Under the pieces are notes generated by a model. It was not told the DNA's origin, did not search any database, and saw only the letters and a list, made by a program, of their open reading frames with translations. Source: Sphingomonadales bacterium UBA6157 (GTDB taxonomy: Bacteria; Pseudomonadota; Alphaproteobacteria; Sphingomonadales; Sphingomonadaceae). From it: a stretch of 53,671 bases of DNA. How positions within the stretch are numbered: position 1 is the first letter of the stretch; the number at the start of each line of letters is the position of its first letter. Positions 6,938 to 15,792 of the stretch are shown in pieces. The stretch lies in NCBI GenBank assembly GCA_002423025.1, contig DIUN01000018.1, positions 135,672 through 189,342 on the forward strand. The letters run 5' to 3'. Position numbers and translations under genes: made by a program.

Positions 6938-8950
6938 TTAGAGCGCCGGCTCTTCCGGCGCGGGGGGCGCGAGCGGGGCCGGCTCCACCGGGGTGTTGCC
7001 GATATCGAGCACCACGCCCGAGCTGGGGTCGATCGTCTCCAGCAGCACGCCGCCGCCGGCCAGCGGGTCTGTCACCTCCTCGGCCACGGCGGCAACCGGC
7101 GCGGGTTCGCGGCGCAGCTTGCCTTCCTTGGCCAGCGCGGCCTGCATGAAGCGCTTCCACAGCCGCGCCGGCACGCTGCCGCCGACAACGCCGTTCATCG
7201 GCGAGTTGTCATCATTGCCCACCCACACGCCGGTCACCAGGTCCCCGGCAAAGCCGATGAACAGCGCGTCCCGGTAGTTCTGGGTGGTGCCGGTCTTGCC
7301 ATAGGTCGGGATCGGCAGGCGCGCGGCGTTGCCGGTGCCGTTGCGCACGGCGGATTGCAGCAGTTGCAGCATCGGGGCGCGGGCCGGCCAGTCCGGGCTG
7401 TCCGTGTCCTTCGCGTTGATCTTGCCCGGCAGCTCCGGCGCCTTGGCGGCGATGCCGTGCGCCTGCACCGGGGCGCGGCCACTGGCCAGCGCGGCAAAGG
7501 CCTGGGTCATCTCGATCAGCGGAATCGGCGAGGTGCCGAGTGCCATGGCGGGATATTCCGAGATCGGCGTTGTCACCCCCAGCTTGCGGGCCTGGGCGAT
7601 GACGGAGGGCACGCCGACCTGCTGTGCCAGCCGCACCGCCGCGACATTGGAGGAGGCGGCAAAGGCGGTCGCGAGGCTCACTGTGCCCCGGTAACGGCCA
7701 TCGTCGTTCTTGGGGGCATAGTCGTCGATCTGCAGCGGGCTGTCGTCCACCGTGTCACCGGGGCGCAAGCCGGCCTGCATGGCGGCGAGATAGACGAACA
7801 GCTTGAAGGCCGAGCCGGGCTGGCGATTGGCCTGGGTGGCGCGGTTGAACGGCGTGGTCTTGTAGTCCGTGCCGCCGACCATGGCGACAACGGTGCCGTC
7901 CGGCCGCATGGCGACCAGCGCCGCCTGGCTGACGTTCAGGCCCTTCGAGCCGGCCAGCGCATCGCGGACAGCGCGCTCGGCTTCCTTCTGCAGGTCCCGG
8001 TCCAGCGTTGTTTGCACGGTCACATCGCCGTAGCTGGCTTCCTCCAGCGCATCACGCGCCTGCGGCAGCACCCAATCGGCAAAATAGCTGCCGCTAGGGA
8101 TGGATTTGCGGCCCGGCGTATATTCGGCCGGCCGGGCGGCAGCGGCCTGCGCAGCCGTGATCGCGCCGGTCTCGACCATGGCGGCGAGTACCAGCCTGGC
8201 GCGGTCCCGGGCATCCTCCAGGTGGCGGCTGGGGGCGAGGCGCGAGGGCGCCTGCACCAGCCCGGCGAGCATCGCGGCCTCGCCGAGCGAGAGCTTTTCC
8301 GGCGTGGTATCGAAATAGACGCGCGCGGCGGAACGGATGCCCCAGGCGCCATCGCCGAAATAGACGGAGGAGAGATAGCGGGTGAGAATCTCGTCCTTGC
8401 TCAGCCGGGCTTCCAGCCAGAAGGCGATGATGACTTCCTGCAGCTTGCGCTTCAGCGTCCGGTCGGCGGAGAGGAAGCTGGTTTTCGCCAGCTGCTGCGT
8501 GAGCGTCGAGGCGCCCTGCGTGACGCCGCCGGCCTGCACGTTGCGGGTGAGAGCGCGCAGGATGCTGCGCGGGTCGATGCCCCAATGGCTCTCGAAGCGC
8601 CGGTCCTCGATGGCGATGAGCGCCGCCGGCACATAGGGCGGCAGCGTGGCGATGTTGACCGGGGCTTCCTTGTAATCCCCGCGCCGGGCGATGGCGCGGC
8701 CACCGGAATCGGTGATGACCAGCGAGGGCTGGGCCGCCGGCTCCAGCGCCCGGCCGAGCGGCGCTGTCGAGACCAGCCAGAGCAGCAGCAGCGTGCCCAG
8801 CCCGGCAATGGCGCCAAGCCCGGACCACATCAGGAATTTCGGATTGGCTCGCAGCCGGGCCTTGAATGCGGCAAAGCGCGGCGGCTGCCCGGCGGATTCC
8901 TCCGCCGGCACGGGGCCGGACTCTCCGGGCTCGGAGAGCGGCGGCTTCAT
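6938..8950 (-). CDS. Class A penicillin-binding protein (glycosyltransferase/transpeptidase)
   Basis: The protein has 670 residues and builds and cross-links peptidoglycan in the periplasm. A short cytoplasmic tail precedes one membrane helix (about 42-62). The GT51 domain follows, with IAIEDRRF (catalytic Glu115) and GGVTQGASTLTQQLAKT at 141-157. The transpeptidase domain has the SxxK motif S380AFK, the SxN motif S433SN and K552TG. All catalytic motifs are intact, so it should be active. Length and order fit alphaproteobacterial PBP1-type enzymes. A proline/alanine/glutamate-rich C-terminal tail of about 50 residues probably has no fold of its own. Confidence 0.92.
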   Translation of the reverse strand: MKPPLSEPGESGPVPAEESAGQPPRFAAFKARLRANPKFLMWSGLGAIAGLGTLLLLWLVSTAPLGRALEPAAQPSLVITDSGGRAIARRGDYKEAPVNIATLPPYVPAALIAIEDRRFESHWGIDPRSILRALTRNVQAGGVTQGASTLTQQLAKTSFLSADRTLKRKLQEVIIAFWLEARLSKDEILTRYLSSVYFGDGAWGIRSAARVYFDTTPEKLSLGEAAMLAGLVQAPSRLAPSRHLEDARDRARLVLAAMVETGAITAAQAAAARPAEYTPGRKSIPSGSYFADWVLPQARDALEEASYGDVTVQTTLDRDLQKEAERAVRDALAGSKGLNVSQAALVAMRPDGTVVAMVGGTDYKTTPFNRATQANRQPGSAFKLFVYLAAMQAGLRPGDTVDDSPLQIDDYAPKNDDGRYRGTVSLATAFAASSNVAAVRLAQQVGVPSVIAQARKLGVTTPISEYPAMALGTSPIPLIEMTQAFAALASGRAPVQAHGIAAKAPELPGKINAKDTDSPDWPARAPMLQLLQSAVRNGTGNAARLPIPTYGKTGTTQNYRDALFIGFAGDLVTGVWVGNDDNSPMNGVVGGSVPARLWKRFMQAALAKEGKLRREPAPVAAVAEEVTDPLAGGGVLLETIDPSSGVVLDIGNTPVEPAPLAPPAPEEPAL

Positions 8951-8983
8951 GCCAGCGCCTGCTTCATTGTGGCCGGTTTCCCA

Positions 8984-10552
8984 TCAGGCACGCTCCCGTG
9001 TGGCGCTGAAGCGGATCTTGCTCTCGCGCTGTATCGTGTAGTTCAGCTCCCAGGCGTCCCGCGCCATGAACACCGGCGCGCCATCGCGGTCCTCGGCCAT
9101 GGCGGCGCTGTTCTCGCTCATGAAGCGCTTCAATTCTGCCGGATCACCACTGATCCAGCGGGCGGTTTCATAGGGGCTGGGCTCGAAGCTGGCGGCAACG
9201 CGATACTCGGCCTCCAGCCGGCTGATCAGCACTTCCAGCTGCAACTGGCCGACAACGCCGACGATCCACTGGCTGCCGATCAGCGGCTTGAACAGCTGGG
9301 TGACGCCCTCTTCCGCCATGTCGGTGAGCGCGGTGCGCAGCTGCTTGGATTTGGTCGGATCCCCCAGCCGCACGCGGCGCAGGATTTCCGGTGCGAAGTT
9401 CGGGATGCCGGTGAAGGTGACATCCTCCTTCTCGACAAGCGAATCCCCCACTCGCAGCACGCCATGGTTGGGGATGCCGATGATATCGCCCGGAAACGCC
9501 TCATCGGCGATCTCGCGGTCCTGCGCGAAAAAGAAGATCGGCGAGTTGATGGCGATGACCTTGCCGGTGGCGACCTGGCGCAGCTTCATGCCGCGGCGGA
9601 ACTTGCCCGAGGCGATGCGCAGAAAGGCGATCCTGTCCCGGTGCTGCGGGTTCATGTTGGCCTGCACCTTGAAGACAAAGCCCGAAACCTGCGGCTCGGA
9701 CGGGGCCACGGGGTGCGGCAGCGCCGGCTGCGGGCGTGGCGGCGGCGCAAACTCGGCCAGCGCATCGATCAGCGCTTCCACGCCGAAATCCTTGAGCGCC
9801 GAGCCGAACAGCACCGGCGTCAGCGCGCCCTTGCGATAGAGATCGGCATCCAGCGTGGCATAGCCGCCGAGCGCCAGCTCGGCCTGGTCCCGCAGCCGCG
9901 AGGCGATCGGGCCACAAATGCTGTCGATCAGCGGATCATCAAGGCCCGTCGTCTGCACCGTCTCGCCGGCGGCGCCGGTGGGCGTGCCATCGGGCTTGAG
10001 GAACTTGTGGGTGCGCAGGTCATACAGGCCCTTGAACTCGCCGCCCATGCCGGCCGGCCAGTTGAGCGGCGCGACGTCGAGCGCCAGGATATCGGAGATC
10101 TCGTCGAGCAGTTCGAACGGGTCCCGGCCCTCGCGGTCCACCTTGTTGATGAAGGTCATGATCGGCACGTCGCGCAGGCGGCAGACCTCGAACAGCTTGC
10201 GGGTCTGCGCCTCGATGCCGCGCGCCGCATCGATGACCATGACGGCGGAATCGACCGCGGTGAGGGTGCGGTAGGTATCCTCCGAAAAGTCTTCATGGCC
10301 CGGCGTATCGAGCAGGTTGTAGACGATGCCGCCGCGCTCGAAGGTCATCACCGAGGAGGTGACGGAGATGCCGCGCGCCTGCTCGATCTTCATCCAGTCA
10401 GACCGGGCGCGGCGGTTCTGGCCGCGCGCCCGCACTTCCCCGGCCATGTGGATGGCGCCGCCGAACAGCAGCAGCTTTTCGGTCAGCGTCGTCTTGCCGG
10501 CGTCAGGGTGGGAGATGATGGCGAAGGTGCGCCGCGCAGCAGAGGCTGTCAT
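8984..10552 (-). CDS. prfC: Peptide chain release factor 3
   Basis: The protein is a 522-residue translational GTPase that removes RF1/RF2 from the ribosome after peptide release. The GTPase motifs are intact: HPDAGKTTLTEKLLL (G1, about 15-29), ARGISVTSS (G2), DTPGHEDFSEDTYR (G3) and INKVDREGRDP (G4). The AIHMAGEVRARGQNRRARSDWM segment is diagnostic of RF3 rather than EF-G. The C-terminal domain ends near IQRESKIRFSATRERA. It sits 33 bases upstream of the penicillin-binding protein gene on the same strand, so the two may be cotranscribed. Confidence 0.95.
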   Translation of the reverse strand: MTASAARRTFAIISHPDAGKTTLTEKLLLFGGAIHMAGEVRARGQNRRARSDWMKIEQARGISVTSSVMTFERGGIVYNLLDTPGHEDFSEDTYRTLTAVDSAVMVIDAARGIEAQTRKLFEVCRLRDVPIMTFINKVDREGRDPFELLDEISDILALDVAPLNWPAGMGGEFKGLYDLRTHKFLKPDGTPTGAAGETVQTTGLDDPLIDSICGPIASRLRDQAELALGGYATLDADLYRKGALTPVLFGSALKDFGVEALIDALAEFAPPPRPQPALPHPVAPSEPQVSGFVFKVQANMNPQHRDRIAFLRIASGKFRRGMKLRQVATGKVIAINSPIFFFAQDREIADEAFPGDIIGIPNHGVLRVGDSLVEKEDVTFTGIPNFAPEILRRVRLGDPTKSKQLRTALTDMAEEGVTQLFKPLIGSQWIVGVVGQLQLEVLISRLEAEYRVAASFEPSPYETARWISGDPAELKRFMSENSAAMAEDRDGAPVFMARDAWELNYTIQRESKIRFSATRERA

Positions 10553-10675
10553 TCGGGGGTCGCGTGAGGGTTCATGCCCGGCGCAATGGCAGGGCAGGCG
10601 CGGCGATGCAATAAAAGCTTTGGCCCGGCACCAGCACCGCAGCGCGAAGCGCAGGGGCCGGCCGCAAGCCGCGGC

Positions 10676-11824
10676 TCAGGGGGTGAAATCACGAAGCTCC
10701 TTCACCGTGGCGGCATCGAGCTTGCGGACCAGCGCCACCACCAGCTCGACCATCTTGTCGAAATCGCCGCGATCGAGAATGCCGTTATGGGTGTGGAGGC
10801 TGCGCGCCGGCACCACCAGGTTGACCGTGGGCACGCCGCCGTTGGTGGCCTGGATGGCGGCGCTGTCATCGCCATAGCCCTGCACCAGATCAAGCTGCAG
10901 CGGAATGCGCTCGGCGCGCGCCACGTCCTTGACCAGCTTGACCATTTTGCGATTGGGCAGCGCGCTGGAATCATAGAGGAACATCCCCGGCCCGCCGCCG
11001 AGCACGGCCTGGCTGGCCTCCGGCGGGCTGCCGGGGCTGTCCCCCGTCACCCCGGCCTCGATGGCGATGCCGATATCGGGCTGGATGATGTCCGATGCGG
11101 TGCGGGCGCCGCGCAGGCCGATCTCTTCCTGCACGGTGGCGGCGATGAACAGCTGGTTGGGGTGCCCGGTAGCGCGGAGGCGGCGCAGCGCCTCGATGAC
11201 GACCGCGCAGCCAACGCGATCATCCCAGGCCTTGCCGAGATAGCGGATGCCGCCGGACAGCACTTCGAACGGCGCATCGGGCACGATCGGATCACCGGGG
11301 CTGATGCCCATTTCCGCCACTTCCGCCGCCGTGCGGGCGCCGACATCGAGGAACAGCGCATCGCGCGGCACCACCTTGCCGCGATCATCGGCGGGCACGG
11401 TGTGGACGCTGCGCATGCCGGTGACGGCCTTGACCGGGCCTTTCGCGCCGATGATCACCCAGCGCTGGTCAAGCAGCGCCTGGTCGAGCCAGCCGCCGAG
11501 CATCTGCATGGTGACCAGCCCGCCGGGCGTGACGCGGCGGACCATGCCGCCCACTTCGTCCATATGCGCATCAAGCATGATCCTGGGCCCGCTGCTGCCG
11601 TGCTGGGCGATGACCGAGCCAAGGCCATCATAACGGATGCTGTCGGCCAGCGGCTTCAGCTCGCGGACCATGATGGCGCGCACCGGCTCCTCGAAGCCCG
11701 GCGGCCCGGCGGCATCGGCGAGTTCTCCCAGCAGCCGCGTGGTGGCATCTGCCGCCTGGGCGGCGGCGGGCAGGGCAAGCACCAGCAGCGCCAGCAGGGC
11801 GGTGGCAGGTTTCGGCAATGGCAT
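10676..11824 (-). CDS. M42 family metallopeptidase with signal peptide
   Basis: This 382-residue protein has the M42 (glutamyl aminopeptidase/deblocking aminopeptidase) metal-site motifs: MLDAHMDEVGGMV (His and catalytic Asp), GKAWDDRVGC (bridging Asp), TVQEEIGLRGA (catalytic Glu and metal Glu), IAIEAG, and the final His in RSLHTHNG. These enzymes are di-zinc aminopeptidases that usually form cytosolic dodecamers. Here the first 24 residues (LLALLVLALPAAAQA) form a clear signal peptide, so the enzyme should act in the periplasm or outside. It starts with ATG at 11824. No partner gene is evident. Confidence 0.87.
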   Translation of the reverse strand: MPLPKPATALLALLVLALPAAAQAADATTRLLGELADAAGPPGFEEPVRAIMVRELKPLADSIRYDGLGSVIAQHGSSGPRIMLDAHMDEVGGMVRRVTPGGLVTMQMLGGWLDQALLDQRWVIIGAKGPVKAVTGMRSVHTVPADDRGKVVPRDALFLDVGARTAAEVAEMGISPGDPIVPDAPFEVLSGGIRYLGKAWDDRVGCAVVIEALRRLRATGHPNQLFIAATVQEEIGLRGARTASDIIQPDIGIAIEAGVTGDSPGSPPEASQAVLGGGPGMFLYDSSALPNRKMVKLVKDVARAERIPLQLDLVQGYGDDSAAIQATNGGVPTVNLVVPARSLHTHNGILDRGDFDKMVELVVALVRKLDAATVKELRDFTP

Positions 11825-11999
11825 CGCGGTGTCCCCCCGGCGGTGTGTGGCCAGCTTAGGGCAAGGCGGGGCGGGCGCAAGATGCGCTTCATCCGGGCCG
11901 CCAAGGGAGGCTTTTGCGGGGTGGCTGGAAAAATCAGGACTTCGCAGTGATTCGATAATGTTATAAGCTGTGCTTGACGGGGACGTTTAGGAGAGGGCG

Positions 12000-13013
12000 A
12001 TGAAGCGGATCACGCTTCCATTGCGGGCAGCAATCGTTGCCGCGGGCATCAGCCTTTGCGGGGCCGGCTTCACGGCTGCCCCGGCGGCTGCCGCCAGCCT
12101 CTACAATGTCTCCAAATATGCCGCCGTGCTGATCAACAGCGAGACCGGCGAAGTGATGTACGCCCGCCAGGCCGATGCCCGGCGCTACCCGGCCTCGATC
12201 ACCAAGGTCATGTCGCTTTATGTGGCCTTTGAGGAGCTTGAGGCCGGCCGGCTCAAGGAGAGCGACCGCATCACCATCTCGCGCTTTGCTGCCGGCCAGC
12301 CGCCCTCCAAGCTCGGGCTCAAGCCGGGCAGCACGATCAGCGTGCACGACGCGATGGGCGTGATGGCGACGCGCTCGGCCAACGACATTTCCGTGGCGCT
12401 CGCCGAGCATATCAGCGGCAGCCAGGAGGCTTTTGCGGCGCGGATGACGGCGACGGCGCGGCGCATCGGCATGAGCAACTCGGTGTTCCGCAATCCGCAT
12501 GGCCTGCCGGATGCCGGGCATTTCACCACCGCGCGGGACATCGCAACGCTGTCGCGCGCCGTGATCCGGGATTTCCCGCAGCGCTACAAACTCTTCAGCA
12601 CCGTGGAATTCGAATATGAGGGCCGGGCGATCGGCAACCACAACCACCTGCTGAAAACGCTGCCGGGGGTGGATGGCATCAAGACCGGCTTCACCAATGC
12701 CGCCGGCTTCACGCTCGCAGCCTCGGCCGCCAAGAACGGCGTGCGGCTGATCGCAGTGGTGCTTGGTGGGCCGAACCGCTTTCTGCGCGATGGCAATGTG
12801 ACCGACCTGCTCGAGACCGGCTTTGATGTGATCAACCGCCGGGCGCGCGGCGAACTGACGACGGTAGCCGCCAATTTTGCCGAGCCGGACGATCTTTCGG
12901 ATGCGGTGATGGAGCGACTGGCCGAGCAGGGGCCGGCCTATGACGGCGTGGTGCTGACCGCGACGACCGAGCGACTCGTTGTGCCGGGCATGCAGCCGCG
13001 CGCGGCGCCCTGA
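12000..13013 (+). CDS. D-alanyl-D-alanine carboxypeptidase (S11 family)
   Basis: The protein has 337 residues with an N-terminal signal peptide (cut near AAPAAAAS, about residue 33). The serine-peptidase motifs are complete: S66ITK, S126AN and K228TG. It trims the terminal D-Ala from peptidoglycan stem peptides in the periplasm. After the catalytic domain there is only a short tail of about 75 residues. I do not see the PBP5-type beta domain or the amphipathic membrane anchor found in DacA/DacC. AGGAGAGGG lies just upstream of the ATG. Confidence 0.9.
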   Translation: MKRITLPLRAAIVAAGISLCGAGFTAAPAAAASLYNVSKYAAVLINSETGEVMYARQADARRYPASITKVMSLYVAFEELEAGRLKESDRITISRFAAGQPPSKLGLKPGSTISVHDAMGVMATRSANDISVALAEHISGSQEAFAARMTATARRIGMSNSVFRNPHGLPDAGHFTTARDIATLSRAVIRDFPQRYKLFSTVEFEYEGRAIGNHNHLLKTLPGVDGIKTGFTNAAGFTLAASAAKNGVRLIAVVLGGPNRFLRDGNVTDLLETGFDVINRRARGELTTVAANFAEPDDLSDAVMERLAEQGPAYDGVVLTATTERLVVPGMQPRAAP

Positions 13014-13081
13014 GGCCACTGCCGCCTTGAGTCTGCTGCCGCCAGCTTGACCGGCGGCGCGGCGCGGGCCAGCCTCTGCCG

Positions 13082-13564
13082 ATGGAAACCGAGCAACTCT
13101 TTGGCCTCGCCAATGCCGCGGCGCTGCCGGGCTGGCTGGCGCTGGCACTGGCGCCGCTGTGGCGGGGGCGCGCCGTCTTTGCCGCGCGGCTGTTCGCGGC
13201 GCTGCTCTGCCTTGGGTATTTCGCGCTGCTGCTGAGCGGGCTGGCCGGCGCCGGGCCGCCCGAGGGTGCCGGCTTCACCACGCTGGAAGGCGTGCGGCTG
13301 CTGCTCTCCACCCCGGAGGCGCTGCTCGCCGGCTGGGTGCATTACCTGGCGTTCGACCTGTTCGTGGGCAGCTGGGAGGTGGAGGATGCCGGCAAGGCGC
13401 GGCTGCCGCACTGGCTGGTGCTGCCGTGCCTGGCCTTCACCTTTGTCGCCGGGCCGGTGGGGCTGCTGCTGTATCTGTGCGTCAAGGTGGCGCGCATCAG
13501 GGCTGCACGTGACGGGGCAGCGCAGGTGACAGGACGCAATGGCAAGAGCATAAGGCGGGCATGA
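13082..13564 (+). CDS. ABA4-like family membrane protein (DUF4281)
   Basis: This 160-residue protein has four predicted membrane helices. The stretch from EALLAGWVHYLAFDLFVGSW to the hydrophobic FVAGPVGLLLYL helix is the signature of the ABA4-like family, named after a plant protein needed for neoxanthin formation. The bacterial role is unknown; a link to carotenoid metabolism is possible, since sphingomonads make xanthophylls, but no carotenoid gene is nearby. Its stop overlaps the DUF1289 start by four bases (ATGA at 13561). Confidence 0.8.
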   Translation: METEQLFGLANAAALPGWLALALAPLWRGRAVFAARLFAALLCLGYFALLLSGLAGAGPPEGAGFTTLEGVRLLLSTPEALLAGWVHYLAFDLFVGSWEVEDAGKARLPHWLVLPCLAFTFVAGPVGLLLYLCVKVARIRAARDGAAQVTGRNGKSIRRA

Positions 13565-13755
13565 GCGACACGCCCGTCCGGTCCCCCTGCATCAATGTCT
13601 GCCATATCGATAGCCGCTCGGGCTATTGCGAGGGCTGCCGCCGCACGGTGGAGGAGATCACGCGCTGGCCGCTCGCGAGCGAGGCCGAGCGCGCCGCCGT
13701 GGTGGCCGAGCTGCCGGGGCGCGTGGTGCGCAAGCGGCTGGGTGTGCGCTGGTGA
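13561..13755 (+). CDS. DUF1289 family small cysteine-rich protein
   Basis: The 64-residue protein begins SPCINVCHIDSRSGYCEGCRRTVEEI. The four cysteines (CxxxC...CxxC) followed by EIxxW are the DUF1289 signature, probably binding zinc or an Fe-S cluster. The function is unknown. It is coupled on both sides: four-base overlap with the ABA4-like gene and with the GTG start of the flavoenzyme (GTGA at 13752). Confidence 0.85.
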   Translation: MSDTPVRSPCINVCHIDSRSGYCEGCRRTVEEITRWPLASEAERAAVVAELPGRVVRKRLGVRW

Positions 13756-14759
13756 TCCTTTCCGTTCTTGACCAGACGCCGATTGCGGCGGGCACGACGC
13801 CGGCCGCGGCGCTGGCCAACAGTATCGATCTGGCGCGGGCCTGCGAAGCGCTGGGCTACCACCGTTACTGGCTCGCCGAGCACCATGCCTCGCCGGCGCT
13901 GGCCGGCAGTGCACCCGAGATTCTCATCGCGGCCGTTGCCGCTGCCACGCACACCATGCGCATCGGCTCGGGCGGGGTGATGCTGCCGCACTATTCGCCG
14001 CTGAAGGTGGCCGAGCAGTTCTCGGCGCTGGCCGGGCTGTTCCCCGGCCGTATCGATCTGGGCCTTGGCCGCGCGCCGGGCAGTGACCAGCGCACCGCCA
14101 TCGCCCTGCAGCGGGACCGGCGGCAGCAGGCGCCCCATGATTTCCCGCAGCAACTGGCCGAGCTGATCGGCTATCTTGAGGATACGCTGCCGGACAGCCA
14201 CCCGTTTGCGCCCTATGCCCGCACCCTGCCCGGCCTGCCGGAAGCGCCGGAGCCCTGGGTGCTGGGCTCCTCGGGGGACAGCGCCGAGTTCGCCGGCTCG
14301 CTGGGGCTGCCCTATTGCTTTGCGGATTTCATCAGCCCCGGCGGCGCTGCGATTGCGGCAGACTATCGGGCGCGCTTCACGCAGCGCATCCCCGGCTCGC
14401 GGCCCTATACCATGGTGGCGGTGTGGACCGTGACGGCGCAAACCGACGCCGAGGCGCAGCGGCTGGCGGCCCCGGCGCGGATGATGATGGCGCATTTGCT
14501 GATGGGCCGGCCGATTGCCGTGCCCTCGCCCGAAGTGGCGGTTGCCTGGCTGGCGGACCGGCCGGAGCTGGCCGCCACGGCGCGGCGGCGGGTGGTGGCC
14601 GGCTCGCCCGAGACGGTGCGCGCCGGGCTGCTGGAGGCGGCGGGCGAATATGCGGCGGACGAGGTGATGCTGGTCAACATCCTGCACGACCATGGCGACC
14701 GCAAGCAGAGCTATGTGCTGGCGATGCAGGCGATGGCGGGCGTAGCGAAGGCGGCTTGA
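13752..14759 (+). CDS. LLM class flavin-dependent oxidoreductase
   Basis: This 335-residue protein belongs to the luciferase-like monooxygenase superfamily (MsnO8-like branch). It begins ILSVLDQTPI and carries RYWLAEHHASPALAGSAPEILIAAVAAAT, GSGGVMLPHYSPLKVAEQF and FPGRIDLGLGRAPGSD. These enzymes use reduced flavin and oxygen; the substrate is not predictable. GTG at 13752 is the best start because it overlaps the upstream stop and gives the normal N terminus. The longer frame upstream of it only shadows DUF1289. Confidence 0.88.
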   Translation: MILSVLDQTPIAAGTTPAAALANSIDLARACEALGYHRYWLAEHHASPALAGSAPEILIAAVAAATHTMRIGSGGVMLPHYSPLKVAEQFSALAGLFPGRIDLGLGRAPGSDQRTAIALQRDRRQQAPHDFPQQLAELIGYLEDTLPDSHPFAPYARTLPGLPEAPEPWVLGSSGDSAEFAGSLGLPYCFADFISPGGAAIAADYRARFTQRIPGSRPYTMVAVWTVTAQTDAEAQRLAAPARMMMAHLLMGRPIAVPSPEVAVAWLADRPELAATARRRVVAGSPETVRAGLLEAAGEYAADEVMLVNILHDHGDRKQSYVLAMQAMAGVAKAA

Positions 14760-14863
14760 AACCGGAGCGGAGGCGACCCGAAGCCGTCAAACCATCGCTT
14801 TCACAAACGCTTGACCACATCCCCAGTTGACTCGCCCCCCGGCGCTGCCGCACGAGCGGCGGC

Positions 14864-15307
14864 ATGAAGCGTGTTCTGGCCATGGCCTCCGGCGGCGGGC
14901 ATTTCGTGCAGCTGTTGCGGCTGCGGCCGGCCTGGGCCGGGCAGCAGGTGAGCTATGCCACCGTGCACGCCGCCTCTGCCGTGGATGTTGCTCCCGCGCC
15001 GCTGTTCACCTTCCGGGATGTCAGCCGGGCCGATTGGTGGCGGCTGCCGCTCACGGCGCTCGATATCGCCATCATCCTGCTGCGCGTGCGGCCGCAGATT
15101 GTCATCACTACCGGCGCGCTGCCCGGGCTTGTGGCGCTGGCGCTGGCCAGGCCCTTTGGTGTGCGGACGCTGTGGGTGGACAGCATCGCCAATTCCGAGG
15201 TGCTGTCCGGCTCCGGGCGGCTGGCGCGCAAGCTGGCGACGGAGGTGGTGACGCAATGGCCGGCGCTGGCCGAGGATGGCGTGGCGCATTGGGGCAGCGT
15301 GCTGTGA
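14864..15307 (+). CDS. Alg14/PssD-like glycosyltransferase subunit
   Basis: The protein has 147 residues, with MASGGGHFVQLLRL at the N terminus and RPQIVITTGALPGLVALALARPFGVRTLWVDSIANSE in the middle. This is the pattern of Alg14 and of bacterial PssD/CpsF-type proteins, which anchor and help the catalytic partner add a sugar to a lipid-linked acceptor at the membrane. The partner gene starts inside its stop codon (GTGA at 15304), so the two subunits are probably made one-to-one. Confidence 0.82.
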   Translation: MKRVLAMASGGGHFVQLLRLRPAWAGQQVSYATVHAASAVDVAPAPLFTFRDVSRADWWRLPLTALDIAIILLRVRPQIVITTGALPGLVALALARPFGVRTLWVDSIANSEVLSGSGRLARKLATEVVTQWPALAEDGVAHWGSVL

Positions 15308-15792
15308 GTGTGTTCGTTTCCGTCGGCTCGATGATGCCGTTTGACCGGCTGGTGCGCGCCATGGACGAATGGGCAGCGGCCCACCCCGAGGTGCCGGTGC
15401 TCATCCAGATCGGCCGGGGCGCCTATGAGCCGCGCCATGCCCGCTTTGTGCGGCTGATGCCGGTGAGCGATTATCGCGCTGCCGTCGATGGCGCGCGGCT
15501 GTTCGTGGCCCATGCCGGCATGGGGTCGATCATCTCCGCCATCGAGGCCGGCAAGCCGCTGCTCATGCTGGCGCGCTCGCAGGCGCTGGGCGAGCACAAC
15601 ACCGAGCACCAGCGCGCCACCGCCGCCAGCATCGGTGCGCGCCCCGGCCTGCACGTGGCGGCTGATGCTGATGACCTCAAGGCCCGCGCCTCGGCGCTGC
15701 TGGCGGACAGCGGCGCTCCGCCCGCGCCGATCAGCCCTCACGCGGATAAGAGCTTTACGGACCGCATCCGCGCCTTCATCGAGGCGCCATGA
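15304..15792 (+). CDS. Alg13/PssE-like glycosyltransferase catalytic subunit (GT28 C-terminal type)
   Basis: The protein has 162 residues and starts with GTG at 15304, giving MSVFVSVGSMMPFDRLVRAMDEWA, the Alg13/PssE N terminus. HAGMGSIISAIEAGKPLLMLARSQALGEHNTEHQ is the nucleotide-sugar binding motif shared with MurG and Alg13. Together with the preceding Alg14-like protein it should form a two-part enzyme; the sugar and acceptor are unknown. The stop overlaps the thioesterase start by four bases. No polysaccharide polymerase or flippase gene is adjacent. Confidence 0.83.
   Translation: MSVFVSVGSMMPFDRLVRAMDEWAAAHPEVPVLIQIGRGAYEPRHARFVRLMPVSDYRAAVDGARLFVAHAGMGSIISAIEAGKPLLMLARSQALGEHNTEHQRATAASIGARPGLHVAADADDLKARASALLADSGAPPAPISPHADKSFTDRIRAFIEAP

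Noticed and set aside
7355..10567. Open frame of 1070 codons on the plus strand
   Set aside because: It lies antisense to the penicillin-binding protein and prfC, both with full family motifs. The product is His/Arg/Gly/Ala-rich without any domain, as expected from a GC-rich antisense frame.
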